This document shows, one piece after another, positions 7,515 through 15,583 of a stretch of DNA of 41,968 nt (the stretch's first letter is position 1; each line of letters starts with the position of its first letter). Both the position numbers and the translations under genes were made by a program. This DNA comes from Caryophanales bacterium UBA2753 (lineage in GTDB: Bacteria > Bacillota_I > Bacilli_A > RFN20 > CAG-826). Where the stretch lies: assembly GCA_002353275.1 (NCBI GenBank), contig DEJH01000004.1, positions 1 to 41,968 on the forward strand. The letters are read 5' to 3'. Below the pieces are notes generated by a model, which saw nothing but the letters and a program-made list of their open reading frames with translations, had not been told where the DNA came from and ran no database searches.

Positions 7515-8465
7515 ATGAAATTAAAACTCAAGAAATTTATTTGTGGAGTTAATAATATGGTTCTTTTTACCGCGCTTCATAAATATTTCCCTTCTTTGAA
7601 AGCCGGATATGTTTTAAGAATCCTCTTATTACCTATTTATATATTTTATTATTTATATCGTTTAATTTTTGTTCCATCTGAGAAAAGAGAATTTAAACAT
7701 CAATTAGGTTTATGTTTAATCATAAAAGATGAAGCTAGTTCAATTAATGAATGGATTAAATATCATCACCATATTGGAGTGGATATTTTCTATATCTTTG
7801 ATAATGGTTCAAAAGATAATTTATTAGAAGTTCTTTCTCCTTATATTAAAAGTGGTTTAGTCATCTATCAAAAAATAGAAGGAAGAGGAAGACAACTTGA
7901 TGCTTATAACATCTGTCTAAGAAAATATAAAAAAGAAACTAAATATATTGGTTTTATTGACGCTGATGAATTTATCTATACTAAAGAAGAATCTATATCC
8001 TCTATATTAGATAAAACATTTAAAAACAAGAAATGTGGCGGCATTGCACTTAATTGGGTAATCTTTGGCTCTAATGGATTAAAAGAAAAAGATGATCGCC
8101 CAGTAATTGAAAGATTCACTAAGAGAAGTAATTATGATTTTGAACATAATCAAAACATCAAATCCGTTGTCAATCCTAGAAAAGTATTAGCGAGTGTTAA
8201 CCCTCACTATGTTGCTTATATAAGAGGATATAAAACATATTCAATTAATAATGAAGTTGTTCCTTCTTCTAATTATACAAATATTAAGAATATGGAACTT
8301 GCTCATATCAATCATTATTACTGTAAAAGTAGAGAAGAATATTTAGAGAAATGTTCTCGTGGCCTCGCTGATCAAACGCGTGTCCGCGATGACATCTTTA
8401 ATCTCTTAGATAAAAATGATGTCATCGATGAATCGATGCTAAAATATTGCGGTTGTATTAAATAA
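7515..8465 (+). CDS. Glycosyltransferase family 92-type protein
   Basis: The 316-aa protein has an N-terminal hydrophobic stretch (residues 25-48, YVLRILLLPIYIFYYLYRLI) that could anchor it at the membrane. A GT-A-like fold follows: LGLCLIIKDEASSINEWIKYH is the opening motif, FDNGSKDN the nucleotide-sugar loop, FIDADEFIY the D-x-D metal site, and ELAHINHYYCKSREEYLEKCSRG the C-terminal block of family 92/DUF23. It probably adds a sugar to a surface glycan or lipid; donor and acceptor are unknown. The VanZ-like gene ends seven bases upstream, suggesting a two-gene operon. A convergent terminator follows. Confidence 0.82.
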   Translation: MKLKLKKFICGVNNMVLFTALHKYFPSLKAGYVLRILLLPIYIFYYLYRLIFVPSEKREFKHQLGLCLIIKDEASSINEWIKYHHHIGVDIFYIFDNGSKDNLLEVLSPYIKSGLVIYQKIEGRGRQLDAYNICLRKYKKETKYIGFIDADEFIYTKEESISSILDKTFKNKKCGGIALNWVIFGSNGLKEKDDRPVIERFTKRSNYDFEHNQNIKSVVNPRKVLASVNPHYVAYIRGYKTYSINNEVVPSSNYTNIKNMELAHINHYYCKSREEYLEKCSRGLADQTRVRDDIFNLLDKNDVIDESMLKYCGCIK

Positions 8466-8470
8466 AAAAA

Positions 8471-8493
8471 CTCGACTAAGTCGAGATTTTTTT
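8471..8493. terminator. Bidirectional terminator between GT92 gene and tRNA operon
   Basis: CTCGAC (8471-8476), loop TAA, GTCGAG (8480-8485), flanked by seven A on the left and an A plus seven T on the right. It serves the plus-strand GT92 gene and the minus-strand tRNA cluster that ends at 8498. Confidence 0.85.
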
Positions 8494-8497
8494 CAAC

Positions 8498-8585
8498 TGG
8501 TGCCCGGGACCGGAATCGAACCGGTACGGTTTATACAACCGCAAGATTTTAAGTCTTGTGCGTCTACCTGTTCCGCCACCTGGGC
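8498..8585 (-). tRNA. tRNA-Leu (UAA)
   Basis: The reverse strand is 88 nt with acceptor stem GCCCAGG, long class II variable arm, anticodon stem CAAGA/TCTTG and loop CTTAAAA giving anticodon UAA, T-loop TTCGATT, and an encoded CCA. It is the last gene of the five-tRNA operon. Confidence 0.97.
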
Positions 8586-8592
8586 TTTTAGT

Positions 8593-8668
8593 TGGTGACT
8601 CGCCGGAGATTCGAACTCCGGACCCCGTGATTAAAAGTCAAGTGCTCTACCAACTGAGCTAGCGAGTC
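8593..8668 (-). tRNA. tRNA-Lys (UUU)
   Basis: The reverse strand is 76 nt with acceptor GACTCGC/GCGAGTC, discriminator A and encoded CCA. The anticodon loop CTTTTAA gives UUU. The anticodon stem CTTGA/TCACG has a U-C mismatch at 28:42; the rest of the cloverleaf pairs normally. Confidence 0.95.
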
Positions 8669-8678
8669 ATGTGTTTTT

Positions 8679-8754
8679 TGGCTGGGGTGGGTGGGATCGA
8701 ACCACCGAGATGACAGAGTCAAAGTCTGTTGCCTTACCTCTTGGCTACACCCCA
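8679..8754 (-). tRNA. tRNA-Gln (UUG)
   Basis: The reverse strand is 76 nt with acceptor TGGGGTG/CACCCCA and encoded CCA. The anticodon stem ACAGA/TCTGT is fully paired and the loop CTTTGAC gives UUG. A second glutamine isoacceptor (CUG) lies at 5765-5839. Confidence 0.97.
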
Positions 8755-8763
8755 ATAATTTGG

Positions 8764-8847
8764 TGGTGGAGGGGGGCAGATTCGAACCGCCGAACCCGAA
8801 GGAGCTGATTTACAGTCAGCCGCGTTTAGCCTCTTCGCTACCCCTCC
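8764..8847 (-). tRNA. tRNA-Tyr (GUA)
   Basis: The reverse strand is 84 nt, class II, with acceptor GGAGGGG, anticodon loop CTGTAAA giving GUA, a variable arm around CTCCTTCGGG, T-loop TTCGAAT and encoded CCA. Confidence 0.97.
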
Positions 8848-8874
8848 ATTTAGTTATTGTTAGCGCGTAGTTTT

Positions 8875-8950
8875 TGGTGGATGCTGAGGGGCTCGAACCC
8901 CCGACCTCCGCCGTGTAAAGGCGATGCTCTCCCAGCTGAGCTAAGCATCC
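8875..8950 (-). tRNA. tRNA-Val (UAC)
   Basis: The reverse strand is 76 nt with acceptor GGATGCT/AGCATCC, D-arm GCTC...GAGC, anticodon loop TTTACAC giving UAC, T-arm GGGGG-TTCGAGC-CCCTC region and encoded CCA. It is the first gene of the tRNA operon. Confidence 0.97.
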
Positions 8951-8973
8951 GCTTTAGCAGATACGCGAAATAT

Positions 8974-9002
8974 AATATATCATTACGATATATATAAATC
9001 AA
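8974..9002 (-). promoter_or_regulatory. Promoter of the five-tRNA operon
   Basis: On the minus strand, TTGATT (9002-8997), a 17-base spacer, then TATATT (8979-8974), preceded by TGA as an extended -10. The expected start is about 15 bases before tRNA-Val. Confidence 0.72.
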
Positions 9003-9003
9003 T

Positions 9004-9034
9004 AAAAAAATCGCCAATTTTTTCGACGATTTTT
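9004..9034 (-). terminator. Terminator after pgi
   Basis: On the minus strand AAAAATCG, a loop of about 13 bases, CGATTTTT and further T residues, just downstream of the pgi stop. The A-rich arm overlaps the region just upstream of the tRNA promoter. Confidence 0.65.
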
Positions 9035-9063
9035 CTAGCTCTAAACTATAGAGTTTATCTTAC

Positions 9064-10344
9064 TTAATAACCTTTCTTTCCTAAGAGATGGAACATGTTC
9101 TTTTTATAGATTTCAACCCCTGGTTGATTAAATGGATTAATCTCTAATAAATAAGCACTCATAGCGCACGCTCTCATAAAGAAATAGAAGAGATAGCCAA
9201 GTGTTTTAGCGTCCATCTTTTCAATTGCGATGATGTTACAAGGAACGCCTCCATCTTCTTCGTGAGCCTTTAATGTTCCTTGATAGGCCATTTGATTAAC
9301 ATAAGATAATTTCTTACCTGCTAAATAATTTAAGCCATCGAGATCATCTTTATCACTTGGGATAGTAACATCTAATTCTGGATTAACGACATTGAGGATG
9401 GTTTCAAATAGAAGTGGAGTACCATCTTGAATGAATTGTCCTAATGAATGTAAGTCGGTTGAGAAAGTAGCGCTTGTAGGAAGTAAGCCTTTTTTCTCTT
9501 TTCCTTCACTTTCACCAAATAATTGTTTTAACCATTCAGAGATTTGACTCATTTGTGGTTCATAAGTGACATACATTTCTACTGGTTTATTATGTCGATA
9601 CATGTAGTCTCTACTAACAGCGTATCGATAGCACATATTCTTTTTTAAATCAGCGTTATCAAATTCTTTTCGAGCTTCTTGAGCACCTTTAAGCATTGCT
9701 TTAACATCCACTCCAGCACACGCTAGTGGGAATAAACCAACTGGAGTGAGAACTGAATATCTTCCTCCAATATCATCAGGAAGAACATAAGTGTGATATC
9801 CTTCATTATTACATAATGTTTTTAAAGCACCTCTAGCTTTATCAGTAACAGCAAAAATTGATTTTCTTGCTTCTGCTTTTCCAACTTGTCTTTCTAAGAG
9901 ATCTTTTAATAATCTAAAAGCGATTGAGGTTTCAGTAGTGGTTCCACTTTTTGAAATGACATTAATCGCAAATTTCTTTCCTTTTAAATATTCAAGAACT
10001 TGGGCGGTGTAATTTGGAGAGAAAGTTTGACCCATAAAAATAATTTCAGGTTTTTCAGTATTTCTAATTCCTTTTAAGGCATCAAGAGCGCATCTTGCTC
10101 CTAAATAACTTCCTCCAATACCAGCGACCACTAAAACATCAAAATTTTCTCTCACATATTTAGCGTCTTCTAATAGTCTTTCAACTTCTTCTTTATTATA
10201 ATTTTCAGGCCAATCAACCCATCCAAGGAAATCGTTTCCTGCTCCTGATTTGTCATTAATCATTTGATTGACTCTTTTAACTGAAGGAGCGTATTTATTA
10301 ATTTCTTCTTCACTAATCACATTACTAACATCAACTTTAATCAT
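9064..10344 (-). CDS. pgi: Glucose-6-phosphate isomerase
   Basis: Pgi interconverts glucose-6-phosphate and fructose-6-phosphate in the cytosol. The 426-aa length matches the short Firmicutes type. Diagnostic segments are VVAGIGGSYLGARCALDAL for the sugar-phosphate site, NVISKSGTTTETSIAFR (the SIS-domain SKSGTT loop), DDIGGRYSVLTPVGLFPLA, and the C-terminal block GYLFYFFMRACAMSAYLLEINPFNQPGVE with the catalytic-region residues. Its ATG overlaps the end of the S1-domain gene by eight bases, so the pair is one transcription unit. A hairpin terminator follows. Confidence 0.97.
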   Translation of the reverse strand: MIKVDVSNVISEEEINKYAPSVKRVNQMINDKSGAGNDFLGWVDWPENYNKEEVERLLEDAKYVRENFDVLVVAGIGGSYLGARCALDALKGIRNTEKPEIIFMGQTFSPNYTAQVLEYLKGKKFAINVISKSGTTTETSIAFRLLKDLLERQVGKAEARKSIFAVTDKARGALKTLCNNEGYHTYVLPDDIGGRYSVLTPVGLFPLACAGVDVKAMLKGAQEARKEFDNADLKKNMCYRYAVSRDYMYRHNKPVEMYVTYEPQMSQISEWLKQLFGESEGKEKKGLLPTSATFSTDLHSLGQFIQDGTPLLFETILNVVNPELDVTIPSDKDDLDGLNYLAGKKLSYVNQMAYQGTLKAHEEDGGVPCNIIAIEKMDAKTLGYLFYFFMRACAMSAYLLEINPFNQPGVEIYKKNMFHLLGKKGY

Positions 10345-10717
10345 TATCTAAATCCTTCTTTGCTTTTTTTAATGTGTCATTTATCCACTCAGGAAGCTTA
10401 TTTTCTAAATCAGTAAAATCAGCTTCATCAAATTGAGGTAATCTTCTCACTGATGAATCATGAGTGGAATATCTTTCACTTTCTGGAACTTCCTTATAAG
10501 AGACACGTAAAAATCCATTGTTTGGATCAATTGACAAGATTTTCACTTTAATTTCATCACCAATAGTTCCAAATTTCTCAATATCACGAATATAACCATC
10601 TGATAATTCAGAGATATGTAATAATCCGTTTGCCCCATTATCAAAAGTGAGAAATAAGGCGTATGGTCTTATTTGATTGACTTTCCCGATGATTAAGTCT
10701 CCAACTTTATATTCCAT
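10337..10717 (-). CDS. S1-domain RNA-binding protein (GSP13/CvfD-like)
   Basis: The 126-aa protein has a single S1 domain at residues 1-72: VGDLIIGKVNQIRPYALFLT, GLLHISELSDGYIRDI and IKVKILSIDPNNGFLRVSYK. A charged tail follows. Small single-S1 proteins of this kind (YugI/GSP13, CvfD) bind RNA or ribosomes and act in stress or post-transcriptional control; the exact role here is inferred. It precedes and overlaps pgi. The message is probably leaderless: an extended -10 (TGA-TACATT) ends seven bases before the ATG and no ribosome site is present. Confidence 0.85.
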   Translation of the reverse strand: MEYKVGDLIIGKVNQIRPYALFLTFDNGANGLLHISELSDGYIRDIEKFGTIGDEIKVKILSIDPNNGFLRVSYKEVPESERYSTHDSSVRRLPQFDEADFTDLENKLPEWINDTLKKAKKDLDND

Positions 10718-10724
10718 ACATAAT

Positions 10725-10733
10725 AATGTATCA
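10725..10733 (-). promoter_or_regulatory. Extended -10 promoter of S1-domain gene and pgi
   Basis: On the minus strand TGATACATT (10733-10725) is an extended -10. Seven bases (10724-10718) separate it from the ATG at 10717. TTTAAT lies 17 bases upstream as a weak -35. Confidence 0.5.
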
Positions 10734-10765
10734 CTCCAATAATTGAGATTAAAGAAAGAATATAT

Positions 10766-10793
10766 AAAAAAATGGCCATGAAATCATGACCAT
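10766..10793 (-). terminator. Terminator after the HAD phosphatase gene
   Basis: On the minus strand ATGGTCATG (10793-10785), loop ATTT, CATGGCCAT (10780-10772), then seven T. It separates the HAD gene from the S1-pgi unit downstream. Confidence 0.85.
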
Positions 10794-10814
10794 AATTGAG
10801 ATATTATCGAAACG

Positions 10815-11654
10815 TTATTCGAGATTCTTATTTGCAAGAGCGTGTTCTTTAGCGAGCAAGATTTCTCTATTAGCAACATCATCAATGATGAGCTTCATCA
10901 CTTTTTCCATGTCTTTGCCTTGAGAATAATCTGCTTCAACGACAAAGCGACATCTCTTATCATTACGAATTTGTCCCACTGACGCACGGTTACTTTCGGT
11001 GTACACTCCAATGGAATAACCCTTGTTTTTATTCACCAATGTCATACAAGCAACATCAGTCATTCCATCTCCAATATAGACGATATGATCATAAGGAATT
11101 CTTAACCCTTCTTTAACCTTCTCATTTACAGAAGCATCATCTTTAACATCGACCGCACCTTTAGCGATACGGAAGAAGAATTGAGTTTTTTGAGTGTAAT
11201 TAATAGCTAACTTAGGCCACACAGGAACATCATCTTCGTAATAGAATTCACATCCATATACTTGTGTAAATTTGTCATATATTGAGCATCCTTCAAGGAT
11301 TTCTTTAGTGCCACTGGACACTAAATAGTGTTCAATTTTAACTCCTTTTGATTCGCCGTATTTATTAACACGATCAAACCAGGTAGTGACTCCTGGATGG
11401 TATTTAATATTCTTTCCACATTCTCTCAAATATTCTCTAGTTAATTTAATTCCCTTTTCTCTAGAGATTTTAATCATCATGTACATATATGAAAGTATTC
11501 TTTCACATCCAGTCTTAGCGGAAAATTCTCCAGTCTTTCCCCAGAATTCATCAGGGGTTAATCCTAGTCGTGGAATAAAATCATAATTTTGCATATCAGT
11601 AGTGGACAATGTTTTATCAAAGTCATACATGATAGCGACGATTGGTTTACTCAT
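10815..11654 (-). CDS. HAD-superfamily phosphatase (phosphoserine-phosphatase-like)
   Basis: The 279-aa protein has all HAD motifs: motif I with D11 and D13 in MYDFDKTLSTTD, motif II in HYLVSSGTKEI, a conserved Lys in a downstream helix and motif III/IV in HIVYIGDGMTDVACM. The helical cap between motifs I and II (residues 20-110) is of the C1 phosphoserine-phosphatase sort. The substrate cannot be read from sequence. The ribosome site GAGGTGAG precedes the ATG and a recognisable promoter lies upstream. It is divergent from gpmI and ends at its own terminator, so it is monocistronic. Confidence 0.85.
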   Translation of the reverse strand: MSKPIVAIMYDFDKTLSTTDMQNYDFIPRLGLTPDEFWGKTGEFSAKTGCERILSYMYMMIKISREKGIKLTREYLRECGKNIKYHPGVTTWFDRVNKYGESKGVKIEHYLVSSGTKEILEGCSIYDKFTQVYGCEFYYEDDVPVWPKLAINYTQKTQFFFRIAKGAVDVKDDASVNEKVKEGLRIPYDHIVYIGDGMTDVACMTLVNKNKGYSIGVYTESNRASVGQIRNDKRCRFVVEADYSQGKDMEKVMKLIIDDVANREILLAKEHALANKNLE

Positions 11655-11672
11655 AAACTCACCTCGGCAGTT

Positions 11673-11702
11673 ATATTATCACAGAACGATAATATAGGTC
11701 AA
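11673..11702 (-). promoter_or_regulatory. Promoter of the HAD phosphatase gene
   Basis: On the minus strand TTGACC (11702-11697), an 18-base spacer, then TAATAT (11678-11673), followed by a leader with the GAGGTGAG ribosome site. Confidence 0.65.
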
Positions 11703-11811
11703 ATAATGTAATAATGATTATATTACCCTACATAGTTAATGGTTAGTCATGTATAATTTATTGGCAAATGCCTAAACAAAAGTAAATCGTAAATCTTTGT
11801 GAGTATATTGT

Positions 11812-11840
11812 TTGATAGAAAATTAATTTTCTCGTAGAAT
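11812..11840 (+). promoter_or_regulatory. Promoter of gpmI
   Basis: TTGATA (11812-11817), a 17-base spacer, TAGAAT (11835-11840), then a leader with AAAGGAG nine bases before the gpmI ATG. The rest of the divergent region (11703-11811) is AT-rich; it also holds TATAAT at 11752-11757 and a small GGCA-AA-TGCC palindrome, and no gene. Confidence 0.7.
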
Positions 11841-11868
11841 AATAAACGATAAAAAGGAGTTATATTTT

Positions 11869-13473
11869 ATGGGTAATAAAAAACCAGTCATTCTTTGTAT
11901 CATGGATGGATACGGAATTAGACATAATCCAGTAGGTAACGCTGTTTACGATGCGAAAAAACCAAATCTTGATAAATTTTTCGCTACGCACGCTTATACC
12001 GAAATTAATGCTTCCGGAGAATATGTTGGACTTCCTGATGGACAAATGGGAAATTCAGAAGTCGGACATATGAATATGGGGGCAGGAAGAATTGTTTATC
12101 AATCCTTAACGCTTATTAACAAAGCAATTAAAGAAAAAACATTTTTTGAAAACGAGAAATATCTTGCCGCTATTAATCACGCTAAAAAGAATCATTCCAA
12201 ATTACACATCTTTGGTTTAACTAGTGATGGTGGAGTTCACTCTCACATCAATCATATTTTAGCAATTATTGAGCTCGCTGCTAAAAGTGGACTTGATGAT
12301 GTTTATATGCACTGCTTTATGGATGGAAGAGATGTCGATCCTCAAGCAGGTAGTAAATATGTTGATATGATTCAAAAGAAAATGGATGAATTACATTTCG
12401 GTCATATCGCTGATATCGGTGGAAGATATTGGGGCATGGATAGAGATAAGAATATGGACCGTGTTGATGTTCATTATCGATTGATGGTGGATCACGATGG
12501 GCCAAGCTTCACTGATTATCACAAGTTCTTTAAAGAACAATATGAGGAATTACCAAAATTAGGTAAAGCCGCTAGTGATGAATTCTTAATTCCTTCATAT
12601 AACGCTAATGTTGATGGAAGAATTGGAGATAATGACGCCATCATCTTTATGAATTATCGTCCAGATAGAGCGATTCAAATCTCTACCTTATTCACTAATC
12701 CAGATTTCTACGCTCATCCTTCTAAAAAAAGTGACGGCTCTTTAGCGTGGAAACCATATGAACCAAAGCATAAACTTAAAAACATTTTTTATGTTTGTAC
12801 AATGAAATACGCTGATAGTGTTAAAGGTGTGATTGCCTTTGAACCACAAAAATTAAATAACATCTTAGGACAATATCTCGCTGATAATGGCTATACCCAA
12901 TTAAGAATTGCGGAGACTGAAAAATATGCTCACGTCACTTTCTTCTTTGATGGAACTATGAACTTTGATGGAGTGGAACGTCCTGAACTTAAAGGATGTA
13001 GAAGAGTTTTAATTAATTCTCCTAAAGTTCCTACTTATGATATGCAACCAGAAATGAGCGCTTATCTCGTTTTAGATGCTTTAATGAAGGAATTAGAGAA
13101 GAAAGACCTTGATGTCGTTATTCTTAACTTCGCTAACTGTGATATGGTTGGTCATACTGCAGTTCATGATGCATGCGTCAAAGCCGTTGAAACCGTTGAT
13201 ACTTGTGTTGGTAAAATCATCGATTGGTGTGAGAAAAATGGTGCTACCCTTTTAGTGACTGCAGACCATGGTAACGCGGAAGAAATCTTAGATGAAGCTG
13301 GTAAACCAATGACTGCTCATACTACAAATTTAGTCCCGTTCTGCATTAATAGAACTGATATTAAATTAAGAGCTAAAGAAGGCAAACTCGCTGATATTGC
13401 TCCAACCATTTTAGAGCTTTTAGGCGCAAAGAAACCGCTTGAAATGACTGGCGAATCATTAATCGAAAAATAG
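11869..13473 (+). CDS. gpmI: 2,3-bisphosphoglycerate-independent phosphoglycerate mutase
   Basis: GpmI interconverts 3- and 2-phosphoglycerate using two Mn2+ ions and a phosphoserine intermediate. At 534 aa it is slightly longer than the usual 510. N-terminal metal site: VILCIMDGYGIR with D13. The nucleophile is S63 in GQMGNSEVGHMNMGAGR. DGGVHSH and FMDGRDVDPQ belong to the substrate domain. The C-terminal metal ligands are in VILNFANCDMVGHT and LLVTADHGNAEE. Its start is set by AAAGGAG. It is followed after ten bases by the M3 peptidase gene and probably shares its transcript. Confidence 0.97.
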   Translation: MGNKKPVILCIMDGYGIRHNPVGNAVYDAKKPNLDKFFATHAYTEINASGEYVGLPDGQMGNSEVGHMNMGAGRIVYQSLTLINKAIKEKTFFENEKYLAAINHAKKNHSKLHIFGLTSDGGVHSHINHILAIIELAAKSGLDDVYMHCFMDGRDVDPQAGSKYVDMIQKKMDELHFGHIADIGGRYWGMDRDKNMDRVDVHYRLMVDHDGPSFTDYHKFFKEQYEELPKLGKAASDEFLIPSYNANVDGRIGDNDAIIFMNYRPDRAIQISTLFTNPDFYAHPSKKSDGSLAWKPYEPKHKLKNIFYVCTMKYADSVKGVIAFEPQKLNNILGQYLADNGYTQLRIAETEKYAHVTFFFDGTMNFDGVERPELKGCRRVLINSPKVPTYDMQPEMSAYLVLDALMKELEKKDLDVVILNFANCDMVGHTAVHDACVKAVETVDTCVGKIIDWCEKNGATLLVTADHGNAEEILDEAGKPMTAHTTNLVPFCINRTDIKLRAKEGKLADIAPTILELLGAKKPLEMTGESLIEK

Positions 13474-13483
13474 GAGTCAATAT

Positions 13484-15193
13484 ATGAAACAACAACATTT
13501 AACTTTTGAGGAATATCCTCTTCACGTTCCTAGTGAAAAGAAAGTAGTAAAAAAATTAGAATCCTTAATTCAAGAACTAGAAGAATGTGGATCGGCTAAT
13601 ACTGCTAAAGTAGCGATCAAGCACTGGAATAAATTCATGAATGAATTAGCTACCGACATGCAAATTATCACTGTGAGATATACTATCGATACCACTAATC
13701 CAGTATATAAAAACGCTCAAGAAAAATTAGATGAGATTTCTCCTCTCATCTCTAATTATTCTTCTAAATATGAAAAGATTTTAGTTAAAGCTCCATATCG
13801 TAAAGAATTAGAGAAACTCTATGGTCCATATTTATTTAAGATGTATGAAAATGGACTTAAAGCGTTTGATGAAAAAATCATCCCTGAACTCATTGAAGAA
13901 AATAAACTAACTTCTAAATATGATGAAATCATGGGTGGAGCACAAATCCTTTTTAGAGGAGAAACATATAACTTATCCCAATTAGGTAAATTCTGTTCTA
14001 GCGAAGATCGTCAAACTAGAAAAGAAGCATCTATCGCAATGGATAATTGGTTAGGTGAACACGAAAAAGAAATCGCTGATGTTTATGATAAACTTGTCCA
14101 TCTTAGAGATGAAATGGCAAAGAAACTCGGTTTCAAAAACTTCGTAGAACTCAGCTATTTAAGACTTGGAAGAACTGATTACGATGCCAAAATGGTTGCG
14201 GGATATCGCACTCAAATTAAGCAAGATGTCGTCCCACTCGCTCAAAAGCTTTTCAAAAAGCAAATGAAGGAACTCGGAATTAAAAATCCTCAAACATATG
14301 ATTACAATCTAAAATTCAAAACCGGTAATCCAAAACCAGTAGGTGATAGTGTTCTTCTCACTAAAATCGCTAAATCAATGTATGAAGATATGTCTAAAGA
14401 AAGTTCAGAATTCATTAACTTCATGATTGATGGACATCTATTAGATTTAGACGCTAGAAAAGGTAAGGCTCCTGGAGGATATTGTACATATTTCCCAGTT
14501 TATAAAGCTCCATTTATCTTCTCTAACTTTAATGGCACTGAAGGAGATGTTAATGTCCTTTGTCACGAAGGTGGACATGCCTTCCAAGCATATTTATCTT
14601 CACCAATTAAGATTCCAGAATATCAAGAACCAACTATGGAAAGCGCGGAAATTCACTCCATGAGTATGGAATTCTTTACCTGGCCATATATGGACCGTTT
14701 CTTTGGAAAAGATGCTGAAAAATATCGCTATGCACATTTAACTGACGCGATTGAATTCTTACCTTATGGAATTACGATTGATGAATTCCAACACTGGGTA
14801 TATGAACATCCTAACGCCACTCACGAAGAAAGATGTGCTAAATATTTAGAGATTGAAAGAGCAAATCTTCCAAATCGTAAATATGATGATTGTCCAATCG
14901 CTGCTAAAGGAACTAGATGGATGAGACAATCACATGTCTTTGGTTCTCCATTCTACTATATTGATTACACCTTAGCCCAAGTAGTGGCCTTCCAATTCTT
15001 AGCGGAAGATCTTAAAAACCACGATAGAGCGTGGAAAAAATACGTTAAACTCTGTAAGCTTGGTGGTTCTCTCCCATTCACTGGATTACTTAATAAAGTT
15101 CACTTAAGAAATCCATTTGAAAGTGGTAACGTGAAGAAGAACATCAAACCATTACTCAAAGTGCTTAAAGAGTTCGATGTAGAAAAATTCTAA
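13484..15193 (+). CDS. M3 family oligoendopeptidase (PepF-like)
   Basis: This cytosolic zinc metallopeptidase of 569 aa cleaves short peptides. The zinc site H361-E362-G-G-H365 is in NVLCHEGGHAFQAY, and the third ligand Glu is expected in MESAEIHSMSMEFF. A long helical N-terminal half and C-terminal HVFGSPFYYIDYTLAQ are typical of oligoendopeptidase F. No signal peptide is present. AGGAGT precedes the ATG. It follows gpmI by ten bases and ends at a hairpin, so it is probably the second gene of a two-gene unit. Its partner in peptide breakdown could be the M18 aminopeptidase at 35557. Confidence 0.93.
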   Translation: MKQQHLTFEEYPLHVPSEKKVVKKLESLIQELEECGSANTAKVAIKHWNKFMNELATDMQIITVRYTIDTTNPVYKNAQEKLDEISPLISNYSSKYEKILVKAPYRKELEKLYGPYLFKMYENGLKAFDEKIIPELIEENKLTSKYDEIMGGAQILFRGETYNLSQLGKFCSSEDRQTRKEASIAMDNWLGEHEKEIADVYDKLVHLRDEMAKKLGFKNFVELSYLRLGRTDYDAKMVAGYRTQIKQDVVPLAQKLFKKQMKELGIKNPQTYDYNLKFKTGNPKPVGDSVLLTKIAKSMYEDMSKESSEFINFMIDGHLLDLDARKGKAPGGYCTYFPVYKAPFIFSNFNGTEGDVNVLCHEGGHAFQAYLSSPIKIPEYQEPTMESAEIHSMSMEFFTWPYMDRFFGKDAEKYRYAHLTDAIEFLPYGITIDEFQHWVYEHPNATHEERCAKYLEIERANLPNRKYDDCPIAAKGTRWMRQSHVFGSPFYYIDYTLAQVVAFQFLAEDLKNHDRAWKKYVKLCKLGGSLPFTGLLNKVHLRNPFESGNVKKNIKPLLKVLKEFDVEKF

Positions 15194-15200
15194 TTAGTTA

Positions 15201-15222
15201 GGGTAGCAAACGCTGCCCTTTC
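15201..15222 (+). terminator. Terminator after the M3 peptidase gene
   Basis: GGGTAGC (15201-15207), loop AAAC, GCTGCCC (15212-15218), then a short T-rich tail. Confidence 0.75.
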
Positions 15223-15240
15223 ATTTACTTATAAAATGTG

Positions 15241-15268
15241 TGTACAAAATCATGAATTCATGTACAAT
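15241..15268 (+). promoter_or_regulatory. Nested palindromic operator/promoter of the antitoxin-like gene
   Basis: TGTACA occurs at 15241-15246 and again at 15261-15266. Between them is a perfect 12-base palindrome, CATGAATTCATG (15251-15262). The putative -10 TACAAT (15263-15268) overlaps the right repeat. Ribbon-helix-helix proteins commonly bind such palindromes over their own promoter; that this one does so is inference. Confidence 0.55.
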
Positions 15269-15283
15269 GTTTGTTGTGAAAAT

Positions 15284-15538
15284 ATGGCTAAAAGAATAAA
15301 GAAGACAAGAATTGATCTAAGAGTTACTAAAGAGGATAAAGTTTTTTTGATGGAAGCAGCCTCTTATAATGGAATGTCACTTTCTAAATATATTATTGAA
15401 GCAGCCCTAATACAGGCATACAAAGATTTAAGAAAGGCAGATAATGTTTCTTTAAGTGATGAAGGTAGTAAAAGACTAGCTGAATTATTGACAAATCCTC
15501 CTAAAGCTACCAAACATTTAAAAGAGTTACTTAAATAA
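15284..15538 (+). CDS. Orphan DUF1778-type ribbon-helix-helix antitoxin
   Basis: The 84-aa protein starts at the ATG at 15284 (MAKRIKKTRIDLRV), since the family begins at this point; upstream in-frame starts lie inside the operator. Residues 8-55 form a ribbon-helix-helix DNA-binding domain (RIDLRVTKEDKVFLMEAAS, then MSLSKYIIEAAL). The C-terminal SDEGSKRLAELLTNPPKATK resembles the toxin-contacting tail of TacA/DUF1778 antitoxins, whose usual partner is a GNAT acetyltransferase toxin. No GNAT gene is adjacent on either side: an M3 peptidase lies upstream and a terminator directly downstream. It is therefore an orphan antitoxin or a stand-alone repressor. No strong ribosome site is seen. Confidence 0.75.
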   Translation: MAKRIKKTRIDLRVTKEDKVFLMEAASYNGMSLSKYIIEAALIQAYKDLRKADNVSLSDEGSKRLAELLTNPPKATKHLKELLK

Positions 15539-15540
15539 AA

Positions 15541-15564
15541 AAAGAGATGATAATCATCTCTTTT
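15541..15564. terminator. Bidirectional terminator after the antitoxin gene
   Basis: AAAGAGATG (15541-15549), loop ATAAT, CATCTCTTT (15555-15563), with A and T flanks. It lies between the convergent antitoxin gene and the minus-strand membrane gene ending at 15584. Confidence 0.85.
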
Positions 15565-15583
15565 CTATAGGTTTAAATAATGA

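Noticed and set aside
7004..8465. Glycopeptide-resistance cluster suggested by the VanZ-like gene
   Set aside because: No vanA/H/X/R/S-type genes are present; stand-alone VanZ-like proteins are common.
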